Assembly: GCA_023410295.1 (NCBI GenBank)
Contig: JAEYPY010000183.1
Coordinates: forward strand, 1 to 21,356
DNA from: Pseudomonadota bacterium
GTDB lineage: Bacteria; Pseudomonadota; Alphaproteobacteria; Caulobacterales; Aquidulcibacteraceae
DNA: 21,356 nt
Direction of reading: 5' to 3'
The notes below the pieces were generated by a model, which saw nothing but the letters and a program-made list of their open reading frames with translations, ran no database searches and was not told the DNA's origin. Made by a program: the position numbers and the translations under genes. Below, one piece after another: positions 7,363-14,366 of the stretch. Each line of letters begins with the position of its first letter. The first letter of the stretch is position 1.

Positions 7363-7386
7363 GCTTGGCGCACGCAGAAGAGACGA

Positions 7387-7411
7387 GGGCGGCCTTGAGG
7401 GCCGCCCTTTT
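7387..7411 (+). terminator. Intrinsic terminator of hup
   Basis: GGGCGGCC (7387-7394) and GGCCGCCC (7400-7407) form a perfect 8-bp GC stem with loop TTGAG, followed directly by TTTT (7408-7411). It starts 25 nt after the hup stop and is the clearest Rho-independent terminator in the window. Confidence 0.9.
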
Positions 7412-7443
7412 CATTTGCGTGGGCTTTGTGTAGCTCAAGGCCC

Positions 7444-7749
7444 ATGTTGGCGCGCATCTACCGACCCGCGAAAAACGCAATGCAATCCGGCCAAGCAACC
7501 GCGCGGCGCTGGCGGCTCGAATTCGAACCGAGAAACGCAGTGCGGCCGGAGAACCTCATGGGCTGGATCAGCTCGGCCGACACGAGCCGCCAGGTGCGCA
7601 TGGAATTCGACAGCAAGGAAGCCGCGATCGAATTTGCGCGCGCCAACAATATTCCGCACGAGGTCATCGATCCGCCGGACGTGAAACGGCAGATCAAGTC
7701 CTATTCCGATAATTTCGCCTATCGTCGGCGCGAGCCCTGGTCGCATTGA
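7444..7749 (+). CDS. NDUFS4-like NADH dehydrogenase (complex I) accessory subunit
   Basis: The 101-aa product matches the ETC complex I subunit family related to mitochondrial NDUFS4 (18-kDa subunit). Visible hallmarks are the N-terminal ARIYRPAKNAMQSG, the central WRLEFEP and MGWISSADT, then the C-terminal pattern with DSKEAAIEFARANN, SYSDNFAYRRREPW and a terminal His. In alphaproteobacteria and mitochondria this peripheral subunit binds the matrix/cytosolic arm of complex I. No signal peptide or membrane helix is seen. Start: ATG 7444 with a weak AAGG 3 nt upstream; an in-frame TTG at 7426 is possible. It lies only 32 nt after the hup terminator and far from any nuo gene here, so it probably has its own short promoter, which I could not place. 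Confidence 0.88.
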   Translation: MLARIYRPAKNAMQSGQATARRWRLEFEPRNAVRPENLMGWISSADTSRQVRMEFDSKEAAIEFARANNIPHEVIDPPDVKRQIKSYSDNFAYRRREPWSH

Positions 7750-7777
7750 GCGCAATGCGCAAGGGGCGGTGTTTTGC

Positions 7778-7805
7778 TTGACCGCTAGTACCGAGCGCCT
7801 ATTGC
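7778..7805 (+). promoter_or_regulatory. Promoter candidate of tRNA-Arg
   Basis: TTGACC (7778-7783), a 16-nt spacer and TATTGC (7800-7805) place a start near 7812, about 11 nt before the mature tRNA. The -35 is strong and the -10 weak. Confidence 0.5.
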
Positions 7806-7822
7806 CTACTGCCGAGAAAAAA

Positions 7823-7899
7823 GCGCCCATAGCTCAACTGGATAGAGCAGCCGCCTTCTAAGCGGCCGGTTGCAGGTTCGAGTCCTGCTGGGCGCGCCA
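7823..7899 (+). tRNA. tRNA-Arg (anticodon UCU)
   Basis: Acceptor GCGCCCA (7823-7829) pairs with TGGGCGC (7889-7895), followed by discriminator G7896 and encoded CCA (7897-7899). The D stem is GCTC/GAGC. The anticodon stem GCCGC (7850-7854)/GCGGC (7862-7866) surrounds loop CTTCTAA with anticodon TCT at 7857-7859, reading AGA/AGG. The T arm GCAGGTTCGAGTCCTGC is canonical. The last base of CCA abuts the stop codon of the opposing metC-like gene. Confidence 0.97.
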
Positions 7900-9072
7900 T
7901 TAGAGGCGTGCGAAAGCCTGCGCCAGATCTGCGATCAAGTCGTCGGGATGTTCGAGCCCGATGGAGAGGCGCAGCAGCGCGCCTTCCGACGGCGGCGGCG
8001 TTGCGCTGCGGCGGAGGTTCTTGTCGGTGGGCACGATGAGGCTCTCATAGCCGCCCCAAGAAAAGCCCATGGCGAAGAGCTGAAGGCTCTCCAGCATGGC
8101 CTTCACGCGCGGCCCCTCAGCCGGTTTCAGTACAGCGGCGAAGACGCCGGACGCGCCGCTGAAGTCGCGCGCCCAGAGCGCGTGATCGGAGTGCGTGGCT
8201 AGCGCCGGGTGGATCGCACCGGCGATGGCCGGATGGCTTTCCAGCCAGCGCGCAATCTGCAGCGCCGAGGCGCTCTGGCGCTCAAGGCGGACGCTCAGCG
8301 TGCGCAAGCCGCGCAGGACGAGATAGGCGTCGTCCGGCGAGGCGCTGAGGCCAAGTTGCTTGGCCGTGTTTTTGACACGCGCGGCCCATTCGGGCGTTGC
8401 GGCGAGCACGGCGCCCATGAACACGTCAGCGTGCCCGGCCTGATATTTGGTCAGAGCTTGTACGGATAGATCGACGCCGTGTTGGAACGGCTTGAAATAA
8501 ACGCCGGCTGACCAGGTGTTATCGAGAATCACCGGCACGCGGCGCGCGCGGGCGGCCGCGGCGATGGCTGGCACGTCAGCGATCTCGAATGTGAGCGAGC
8601 CGGGGGATTCCAGGAATATGCCGCAGGTCGCCTCGGTGATGTGGTCGGCGATACCAACGCCAATGCGCGGATCGATATAGTGCGTGGTGACGCCGAGGCG
8701 CTTCAGCGCTGTTTCGCAGAAGCGGCGCGTCGGCGCGTAGATCGCATCGCTGGCGATAAGTTCGCCGCCGGCCTTGGCGACGGTCAGCAGCGCAAGTGCG
8801 CAGGCGCTGAGGCCTGAAGGCGTGAGAGTCGCGCCCGCGCCGCCCTCGATGGCGACAAGCGCGTCCTTGAGCGCGCTCTGCACGGCCATGCCGTCCAGCG
8901 CGTAGGTTTGCTTGGGCGTGTTGTAGAGATCGTCGGCGTCGTCGATCAGCAGCGTGGTGGCGCGGTGGATGGCGGGATTAACGCCGCCCTCGAACCGCTT
9001 GGGGTCGCGTCCGGCCATGGCGAGGCGCGTTTCGAGTTTGAACTGCGTGAGATCGAGCTTCTTGCCGCTCAT
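7900..9072 (-). CDS. metC: Cystathionine beta-lyase-like PLP enzyme (Cys/Met metabolism family)
   Basis: This 390-aa protein belongs to the Cys/Met metabolism PLP-dependent family (gamma family, fold type I). The probable reaction is cleavage of cystathionine to homocysteine, pyruvate and ammonia in methionine synthesis. The PLP lysine is Lys209 in ALTKYQAGHAD, the ring-stacking/N1 region is VILDNTW (Asp184), and ESPGSLTFEIADVP (155-168) is typical of beta-lyases. Odd: the usual YGR-GTPT segment reads YALDGMAV (57-64), so the arginine that contacts the PLP phosphate across the dimer is missing. Start ATG 9072 overlaps the sseA stop as ATGA, indicating translational coupling. Sibling enzymes (cystathionine gamma-synthase or gamma-lyase) are alternatives; the motif set favours MetC. 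Confidence 0.85.
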   Translation of the reverse strand: MSGKKLDLTQFKLETRLAMAGRDPKRFEGGVNPAIHRATTLLIDDADDLYNTPKQTYALDGMAVQSALKDALVAIEGGAGATLTPSGLSACALALLTVAKAGGELIASDAIYAPTRRFCETALKRLGVTTHYIDPRIGVGIADHITEATCGIFLESPGSLTFEIADVPAIAAAARARRVPVILDNTWSAGVYFKPFQHGVDLSVQALTKYQAGHADVFMGAVLAATPEWAARVKNTAKQLGLSASPDDAYLVLRGLRTLSVRLERQSASALQIARWLESHPAIAGAIHPALATHSDHALWARDFSGASGVFAAVLKPAEGPRVKAMLESLQLFAMGFSWGGYESLIVPTDKNLRRSATPPPSEGALLRLSIGLEHPDDLIADLAQAFARL

Positions 9073-9923
9073 CCCGCGCCTGTCGCCACGGGCGTGTCGT
9101 CGCGCGATCCCCACTCGGCCCAGGCGCCGTCATAGACGCTCGCGTCCCAGCGACCGAGGCGCGCGAGAGCGAGCGCGATGATCGCGGCGGTGACGCCCGA
9201 GCCGCAGGTGCAGATCGCCGGCTGGCTCGTATCGGCGCCAACTTCGACGAAGATGCGTTTGAGTTCGTCGGCCGAGCGCAGCGAGCCGTTTTCGTCGACC
9301 AGCGCAGAGGAGGGCACGCTCTTGGCGCCCGGCATATGGCCGCTGCGCAAGCCGGCCCGCGGCTCGGGCGCCTCGCCCATGAAGCGCGGGCCGGGGCGTG
9401 CATCGAAAATCGGAATCGTGCCGCCTTCGACGACGCGGCGCACTTCCGAGAGATCGCGCACCAGATCGGAGCGCAGGCGCGCGGTGAAGTGGCGTTCACC
9501 GCGCGTTTGCGGCGAGCCGGTTTCGATCGGATAGCCGCCGCGCTCCCAGGCTGGAAAGCCGCCGTCGAGCACGGCCACATCTTCGTGGCCCATGACGCGG
9601 AAGGTCCACCACACGCGCGCGGCGGAGAAGAGGCCTTGCCCGTCATAGACGACGATGCGGCAACCATCGCCGATTCCGAGCTTCTTCATGCGCGAGGCGA
9701 ACTTCTCCGGCGACGGCAGCATGTGCGGCAGGTTGGTGTCGGTGTCGGCGATGTCGTCGATGTCGAAGAAGATGGCGCCGGGGATGCGGCGCGCGGCGTA
9801 GAGCGCTTTGGCGTCGCGCTGATCGCCGGGCAGGAACCAGGTGGCGTCAATGACGCGGAGGTCAGGCGCATCGAGGCGCTCAGCCAGTGAGGCGCAGGAA
9901 ACGATCGGATCGGCGTTTGTCAT
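9069..9923 (-). CDS. sseA: 3-mercaptopyruvate sulfurtransferase
   Basis: This 284-aa tandem-rhodanese protein transfers sulfur from 3-mercaptopyruvate to thiol acceptors or cyanide in the cytosol. The N-terminal inactive rhodanese domain (about 5-130) has DATWFLPGDQRDA and RIPGAIFFDID. The C-terminal catalytic domain has IFDARPGPRF and the active loop CGSGVTA (240-246) with Cys240. The G-S-G loop distinguishes mercaptopyruvate sulfurtransferases from thiosulfate rhodaneses (CRKGVTA type). ATG 9923 matches the usual N-terminus. It overlaps the downstream metC-like gene by 4 nt, so the pair is co-transcribed and links cysteine sulfur handling to cystathionine cleavage. An inverted repeat lies directly upstream of the start. 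Confidence 0.94.
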   Translation of the reverse strand: MTNADPIVSCASLAERLDAPDLRVIDATWFLPGDQRDAKALYAARRIPGAIFFDIDDIADTDTNLPHMLPSPEKFASRMKKLGIGDGCRIVVYDGQGLFSAARVWWTFRVMGHEDVAVLDGGFPAWERGGYPIETGSPQTRGERHFTARLRSDLVRDLSEVRRVVEGGTIPIFDARPGPRFMGEAPEPRAGLRSGHMPGAKSVPSSALVDENGSLRSADELKRIFVEVGADTSQPAICTCGSGVTAAIIALALARLGRWDASVYDGAWAEWGSRDDTPVATGAG

Positions 9924-9924
9924 C

Positions 9925-9942
9925 GGGCCTGAGGCTAGGCCC
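9925..9942 (-). other. Hairpin directly upstream of the sseA start codon
   Basis: GGGCCT (9925-9930) and AGGCCC (9937-9942) pair perfectly around a 6-nt loop, ending one base before the sseA ATG. No T tract follows, so it is either a weak end to the cfa transcript or a leader structure that could limit ribosome access to sseA. Confidence 0.35.
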
Positions 9943-9984
9943 GCGCGCGGGCGGCTTCAACCGCGCGGGGAACGATGTCCACGG

Positions 9985-11226
9985 TCAAGCGGGCTTGGCC
10001 AGCGCCAGCTGGATGACGTCTGTGCGCCCGGTGCGGAAACCGGCTTCGCAATAGCCGAGGTAGAAGAGCCACAGCTGCTTGAAGCGCTCGTCGAAGCCCA
10101 TGGCGTTGATCTCGCGCCACTTGGCGCTGAAACGGTCGGCCCAGGCGTGCAGGGTTTCGGCGTAGGATTGGCCGAACGCCTCCATGCGCCGCCAGGCAAG
10201 GCCGGCCTTGGCGGTTTCCACCTTCAAGCGCTCGACGCTCGCCAGCATGCCGCCTGGAAAGACGTAACGCTGGATGAAATCGGCGCGGCGGCGATACTTG
10301 TCGAAGAGGTTGTCCTTGATGGTGATGATCTGCAGGCTGGCGCGCCCGCCAGGCTTCAGCACTTCGGCGATCTTGCCGAAATAAGCGGGCCAGTAACGCT
10401 CGCCGACCGCTTCGAACATTTCGATCGACGCGACCTTGTCGAACTGGCCTTCGACGTCGCGATAATCCTGCTTGCGAATTTCGACGAGGTCCGAAAGCCC
10501 GGCGCGCTCCATGCGGGCGCGCGCGTAGTCGAACTGCTCGTCGCTGATGGTGATGCCGGTGACGCGGGCGCCATATTCGCGCGCGGCGAATTCGGCGAAG
10601 CCGCCCCAGCCGCAGCCGATTTCGAGCACGTGATCGCCGGCCTTGAGCTCAAGCTGTTCAGCGAGTGCGCGATACTTGGCCAACTGCGCGCTTTCGAGAT
10701 CGCCCACCTTGGCGTCGAAGCGCGCGGACGAGTAGGTCATGGTGCGGTCGAGCCAGGCTTCGTAGAAGCGATTGCCAAGATCGTAGTGCGCAAGGATGTT
10801 GCGGCGCGAACCGCGGCGCGTGTTGGCGTTGGAGACGTGGCGCAGCCAGTTGGCGGCCTTGCCGATGAAGCTGCCTTCCAACAGCCGCGTGATGCGCTCG
10901 ACGTTCTGGGCCAGCAGCGTCAGCAGGGCGGAGATATCGGCGCTCTCCCATTCGCGGGCCATGAAGCCTTCGGCAAAGCCGATATCGCCGCTCACGAGCA
11001 CGCGGCGGGCGAAGCGCCAGTCTTTGACCTTGAGATCGGCAGGGAGGCCTTCATCGTCGCCGAAACGGAGCACGTCGCCTTCCGGGGTCGTCAGCTCCAG
11101 CGCACCGCCGCTGAGGCGCGTCAGTGCGAACAAAATGGCCTTGGCGCTCGCTGGCGCTTTGAGCGAGCGGATGACGGAGGCCGTCGCGCGCTGGGCGGAC
11201 GGCGAGAGGGTGTCGGCGCTGTCCAT
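9985..11226 (-). CDS. cfa: Cyclopropane-fatty-acyl-phospholipid synthase
   Basis: The enzyme adds a methylene group from S-adenosylmethionine across cis double bonds of membrane phospholipid acyl chains, typically in stationary phase or stress. The 413-aa product has the family pattern: helical N-terminal region, AHYDLGNRFYEAWLDRTMTYSSARF (146-170), SAM-binding LEIGCGWGG (201-209), ITISDEQFDYA (225-235), SIEMFEAVGERYW (267-279) and FIQRYVFPGG (317-326). Start ATG 11226 (MDSADTL) was chosen because extending the frame further upstream would run into the glycosyltransferase gene. A DnaA box and a large terminator-like hairpin lie within 75 nt upstream. The gap to sseA is 61 nt, so co-transcription is possible. 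Confidence 0.94.
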   Translation of the reverse strand: MDSADTLSPSAQRATASVIRSLKAPASAKAILFALTRLSGGALELTTPEGDVLRFGDDEGLPADLKVKDWRFARRVLVSGDIGFAEGFMAREWESADISALLTLLAQNVERITRLLEGSFIGKAANWLRHVSNANTRRGSRRNILAHYDLGNRFYEAWLDRTMTYSSARFDAKVGDLESAQLAKYRALAEQLELKAGDHVLEIGCGWGGFAEFAAREYGARVTGITISDEQFDYARARMERAGLSDLVEIRKQDYRDVEGQFDKVASIEMFEAVGERYWPAYFGKIAEVLKPGGRASLQIITIKDNLFDKYRRRADFIQRYVFPGGMLASVERLKVETAKAGLAWRRMEAFGQSYAETLHAWADRFSAKWREINAMGFDERFKQLWLFYLGYCEAGFRTGRTDVIQLALAKPA

Positions 11227-11250
11227 GCCTGTAAGATAACCCCGCACCGC

Positions 11251-11259
11251 TGTGGATAA
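11251..11259 (-). promoter_or_regulatory. Perfect DnaA box upstream of cfa
   Basis: TTATCCACA on the minus strand (TGTGGATAA on plus) is an exact consensus DnaA box, 24 nt upstream of the cfa start. Binding there could interfere with or modulate cfa transcription; this is inferred from position. Confidence 0.5.
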
Positions 11260-11264
11260 AAGAG

Positions 11265-11300
11265 CTGGAACAAACGCGCCCTGACGGCGCCATGTTCCAG
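11265..11300 (-). terminator. Nested hairpin after the recG-glycosyltransferase operon
   Basis: Outer arms CTGGAACA (11265-11272) and TGTTCCAG (11293-11300) are perfectly complementary (8 bp). Inner arms GCGCC (11276-11280) and GGCGC (11286-11290) pair around CTGAC. Read on the minus strand, the hairpin is followed by CTCTTTTATCC, so it plausibly terminates the transcript 25 nt after the glycosyltransferase stop. A smaller hairpin (GGGCG 11304-11308 / CGCCC 11317-11321) precedes it. Confidence 0.6.
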
Positions 11301-11324
11301 TACGGGCGGTGGGCAGCGCCCGGA

Positions 11325-12116
11325 TCAGCGCGGCGGAGCTTGCTCCTGGCGTCGGCGCAGGTGGATTTCCATCATCTTGGCGTCTTTGAGCCAGCGGCCG
11401 TGCGCGGCGATGTTGGAGATGGCGAAGCCGTACCAGCCGGCGCGCCAGAGGCCGCGCTTTATGTAGTGGTTCAGGAAGTAGATCGGCTTGGCCAGCACGA
11501 GGCGAAGCGCGAGATACCAGAACGGGCGCAGCTTGCCGGCATTGGCGGCGGAGCTGGAATGGCGATTGAATTTTTCCTGCAGCTGATCGAGGCCGGTGAA
11601 CGAATAGTGCAGCAAACGCCCGCGCAATTGGCCGACCTTCACGCCGGGCGGCGGCTTGATCTGATCGTCCATGGCGTGATCGGGCATGCGCAGCACGCGC
11701 TTGTCGTAGAGCTTGCGCCGATCCATCAGGTAGAAGTTCGCCCACGGCTTACCGACGGGCGGCGCGGTGACGAGACGCAATTCGTAGATCGGCGCCGCGG
11801 GCTCGCCATTGGCGAACAGCCGCTTGATCTCGGCGGCGAGTTCGGGCGTGACGATTTCATCGCCATCGATGTCGAACAGCCAATTGTGCTTGGCCGCGTC
11901 TTCGCCGATGCGCTTCTGCTTGCCCCAGCCATGCCAGCTCTCGCGGATGACGCGCGCGCCTTCGGCTTCGGCGATCTCGACGGTGCGGTCGGTCGAGCCG
12001 GAATCGATCAGCAGCACTTCATCAGCGACCTGAAACGCGGCGCGGATCACGTCGCGGATCATGCGTTCTTCGTTCTTGGTGCGGATGTAGGCGGAGATGG
12101 GCGGGTTTGCCGGCAT
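11325..12116 (-). CDS. Family 2 glycosyltransferase (WaaE/KdtX-like, lipopolysaccharide core type)
   Basis: The 263-aa product is a GT-A fold family 2 glycosyltransferase. It has the N-terminal ISAYIRTKNEERMI, ADEVLLIDSGSTDRTVEIAE (31-50), WHGWGKQKR (61-69) and the metal/nucleotide-sugar binding DxD region FDIDGDE (81-87). The spacing and the WHGWGKQ segment resemble WaaE/KdtX-type beta-glucosyltransferases of lipopolysaccharide core synthesis. It is probably a cytosolic, membrane-peripheral enzyme; a hydrophobic stretch near 196-215 may contact the membrane. The substrate cannot be read from sequence. Start: ATG 12116 gives the standard beginning, although no Shine-Dalgarno is evident; an in-frame TTG at 12143 lies 12 nt after recG. 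The 39-nt gap from recG implies one operon. Confidence 0.85.
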   Translation of the reverse strand: MPANPPISAYIRTKNEERMIRDVIRAAFQVADEVLLIDSGSTDRTVEIAEAEGARVIRESWHGWGKQKRIGEDAAKHNWLFDIDGDEIVTPELAAEIKRLFANGEPAAPIYELRLVTAPPVGKPWANFYLMDRRKLYDKRVLRMPDHAMDDQIKPPPGVKVGQLRGRLLHYSFTGLDQLQEKFNRHSSSAANAGKLRPFWYLALRLVLAKPIYFLNHYIKRGLWRAGWYGFAISNIAAHGRWLKDAKMMEIHLRRRQEQAPPR

Positions 12117-12155
12117 GGGTGGATCAAGCTTGGCGGCGGTCAAAAAGCAAGCGCG

Positions 12156-14306
12156 CTAACCCGATCGCGCCAACTCGGCCGCATCGGCGTAGCCGAAGAG
12201 GCGGAGGGCCAGGCGGATGGCGCGGCCGCGTGGGGTGGTGAGATCGGGATCGCGCTCGATGGCGAGGCGCGCTTCCTTGTCGGCGGAGCCCAGCAGATCG
12301 GCGTGGGCTTCGGGGCTGACGAGACGGAATGGCGGCAGGCCCGATTGCTGCGTGCCGAGCATGTCGCCGGCGCCGCGCATACGGAAGTCGATCTCGGCGA
12401 TGGCGAAGCCGTCGTCGTTGCGGCGGATAGAATCGAGCCGCTCTTTGGCGCCCTCGCCGAGCGGGGGTTTCCACAGCAGCACGCACGAACCCTGCTTGTC
12501 GCCCCGGCCGACGCGGCCGCGCAACTGGTGCAATTGCGCGAGGCCGAAGCGCTCGGCGTGTTCGATGACGATGATCGTCGCTTCCGGCACGTTGACGCCA
12601 ACTTCGATCACAGTGGTGGCGACCATCAGGAACGACTCGCCAGTGCGAAAGCGCTCCATCGCCGCTTCGCGCGCCGTCGGCGGCATGCGCCCGTGCACGA
12701 TCTCGACGCCTTTGCCGAAATAGGTGGCAAGCTCCCTGTGGCGGTCTTCGACGGCGGCGAGATCGACAGCTTCGCTTTCTTCAATTAGCGGGCACACCCA
12801 ATAGGCGCGCTCGCCGCGCTTGGCGGCCGCGCCGATGGCTTCGATGACCTCGCTCATGCGGCTCGTCGGCATGGTTGCGGTTTTGATCGGCATGCGGCCC
12901 GGCGGCTTTTCGTCGAGCACTGAGAGATCCATGTCGCCGTGGATCGAGAGCGCGAGCGTGCGTGGGATCGGCGTTGCGCTCATCACCAGGACGTGTGGCG
13001 CAAAGCCCTTGGCCACCATGCGCATGCGGTCGGAGACGCCGAAGCGATGCTGCTCGTCGATGACGATGAGCCCGAGATCGTTGAACACGACCTCGTCCTG
13101 GAAGAGCGCATGCGTGCCGATGACAACGGAGATCTCGCCCGAGGCCATGCCATCGAGGATGGCTTTGCGTTCCTTGCCTTTATCGCGCCCCGTCAGCACC
13201 GCCATGGAAACGCCGGCGGCCTTGAGCAGCGGCTCTAACGTTGCGCCATGCTGGCGCGCGAGCAGGTCCGTGGGCGCCATCATCGCGCTTTGCAGACCCG
13301 CTTCGGCCGCGCGCGCCATGGCCAGCGCTGCGACCAGCGTTTTGCCCGAGCCGACATCGCCCTGAAGTAGACGCAGCATCGGTGCGGCTTCGCCCATGTC
13401 GGCGAATATCTCCTTTACCGAGCGCGCTTGCGCGCCCGTCGGCGCATAGGGGAGGCTGGCGAGCATATTCTCGGTGAGGCGGCCATCACCGCTGATGGCG
13501 CGGCCAGGCTCCTTGCGCCGATGCTGGCGGCGAAGCCGAAGCGCACATTGGCGGGCGAAGAGTTCGTCGTATGCGAGGCGCGTGCGAAACGGCCCTTCGG
13601 GCGCAACGTCCTCCGGCGCTGTGGGGCGATGCAGATGTTCGAGCGCGGTGCGGAAGTCGGGCCAATCGTGCGCACGCACGGTGCTCGCCTCGAGCCACTC
13701 GGGCGCCTCCGGTACGGTGTCGAGCGCGGCAAGAATTGTGCGCGAGAGCGTGCGGCCAGCGAGCCCTTGCGTCAGCGGATAGACCGGCTCCACCGGCGGC
13801 GGCGCTTCACCCTTGGTAGGATCGACGACGTAATCGGGATGCAGCATCTGCCGCATGCCTTCATAGAAACCGATCTTGCCGCTGATGAGCCGCGTCTGGC
13901 CGACGGGCCACATGCGCATCAGCATCTCTTCGGCGCCGCGGAAATAGGTGATGGTGAGAAAGCCAGTTTCGTCGCGCAGGCGCACCCGGTGCGGCAACAC
14001 CTTCGATCCGATCCGGCGCGCGGGGATGTGGGCGTCCACCTCGGCCTCGATGGTGGCGATGTCGCCGTCCTGCGTTTCGCCGATCGGCACCCGTAACCGC
14101 CGGTCGATGGCCGCGTTCGGCGGCAGGAACACGAGGTCGCGCACCTCCGTGCCGCCAGCCACCTTGCCGATCAGCGCGAGCGCATCCTTGCGCGCGCCCT
14201 TGGGCAGGCGCGCCGGGGCCAGCATGGCCGTTTCGACTGCAGCCTCTGGGGCCGCAAGGGCAGGGGACGTTCCGTCGCTCATCTCACGCTCTGGCGGCGC
14301 TGACAT
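12156..14306 (-). CDS. recG: ATP-dependent DNA helicase RecG
   Basis: RecG is a superfamily 2 helicase that regresses stalled replication forks and processes branched DNA. The 716-aa product has a wedge/OB-fold region (about 70-165), Walker A GDVGSGKT (316-323), the DEQH box (417-420), motif III MSATPIPRT (442-450), motif VI QLRGRVGR (594-601) and the RecG/Mfd TRG region around GAGDMLGTQQSG (645-656). The usual N-terminal GVGP helix-hairpin-helix-like segment is poorly conserved (LPKGARKDALALIGKVAGG). Start: ATG 14306 gives the full length. ATG 14282 (MSDGTSP), preceded by GAGCGTGAG, fits better with a promoter -10 at 14321-14328, because the first start would have a leader of only about 8 nt. 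It is divergent from sdhE-mfd. Confidence 0.96.
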   Translation of the reverse strand: MSAPPEREMSDGTSPALAAPEAAVETAMLAPARLPKGARKDALALIGKVAGGTEVRDLVFLPPNAAIDRRLRVPIGETQDGDIATIEAEVDAHIPARRIGSKVLPHRVRLRDETGFLTITYFRGAEEMLMRMWPVGQTRLISGKIGFYEGMRQMLHPDYVVDPTKGEAPPPVEPVYPLTQGLAGRTLSRTILAALDTVPEAPEWLEASTVRAHDWPDFRTALEHLHRPTAPEDVAPEGPFRTRLAYDELFARQCALRLRRQHRRKEPGRAISGDGRLTENMLASLPYAPTGAQARSVKEIFADMGEAAPMLRLLQGDVGSGKTLVAALAMARAAEAGLQSAMMAPTDLLARQHGATLEPLLKAAGVSMAVLTGRDKGKERKAILDGMASGEISVVIGTHALFQDEVVFNDLGLIVIDEQHRFGVSDRMRMVAKGFAPHVLVMSATPIPRTLALSIHGDMDLSVLDEKPPGRMPIKTATMPTSRMSEVIEAIGAAAKRGERAYWVCPLIEESEAVDLAAVEDRHRELATYFGKGVEIVHGRMPPTAREAAMERFRTGESFLMVATTVIEVGVNVPEATIIVIEHAERFGLAQLHQLRGRVGRGDKQGSCVLLWKPPLGEGAKERLDSIRRNDDGFAIAEIDFRMRGAGDMLGTQQSGLPPFRLVSPEAHADLLGSADKEARLAIERDPDLTTPRGRAIRLALRLFGYADAAELARSG

Positions 14307-14328
14307 GGCCGCCCATATGGGTTATAGC
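14300..14328. promoter_or_regulatory. Shared divergent promoter for recG and sdhE-mfd
   Basis: On the plus strand, CTGACA (14300-14305), a 17-nt spacer and TATAGC (14323-14328) form a good vegetative promoter for sdhE. On the minus strand the same bases read GCTATAAC (14328-14321), an exact match to the Caulobacter-type -10 GCTANAWC, for recG; its -35 is weak. A 10-bp palindrome CCCATATGGG (14312-14321) sits between the elements and could be an operator. Confidence 0.5.
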
Positions 14329-14366
14329 GCGGCCCCCTTTCAGCCGCCTCTTCCTTCCCGGAGCCC

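Noticed and set aside
9924..9984. SAM or other sulfur-related riboswitch ahead of sseA-metC
   Set aside because: Only 61 nt with one simple hairpin; no conserved riboswitch core is visible.
9841..11259. Long open frame (472 codons) on plus, antisense to sseA and cfa
   Set aside because: High-GC antisense shadow. The minus-strand genes have complete family motifs and the plus frame has none.
11227..11745. N-terminal extension of cfa by about 170 codons
   Set aside because: It would run through the terminator-like hairpin and antisense to the glycosyltransferase; the family start fits ATG 11226.
11292..12788. Long open frame (498 codons) on plus, antisense to the glycosyltransferase and recG
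   Set aside because: Spans two well-supported opposing genes and their gap, with no recognisable domain: a codon-bias shadow.
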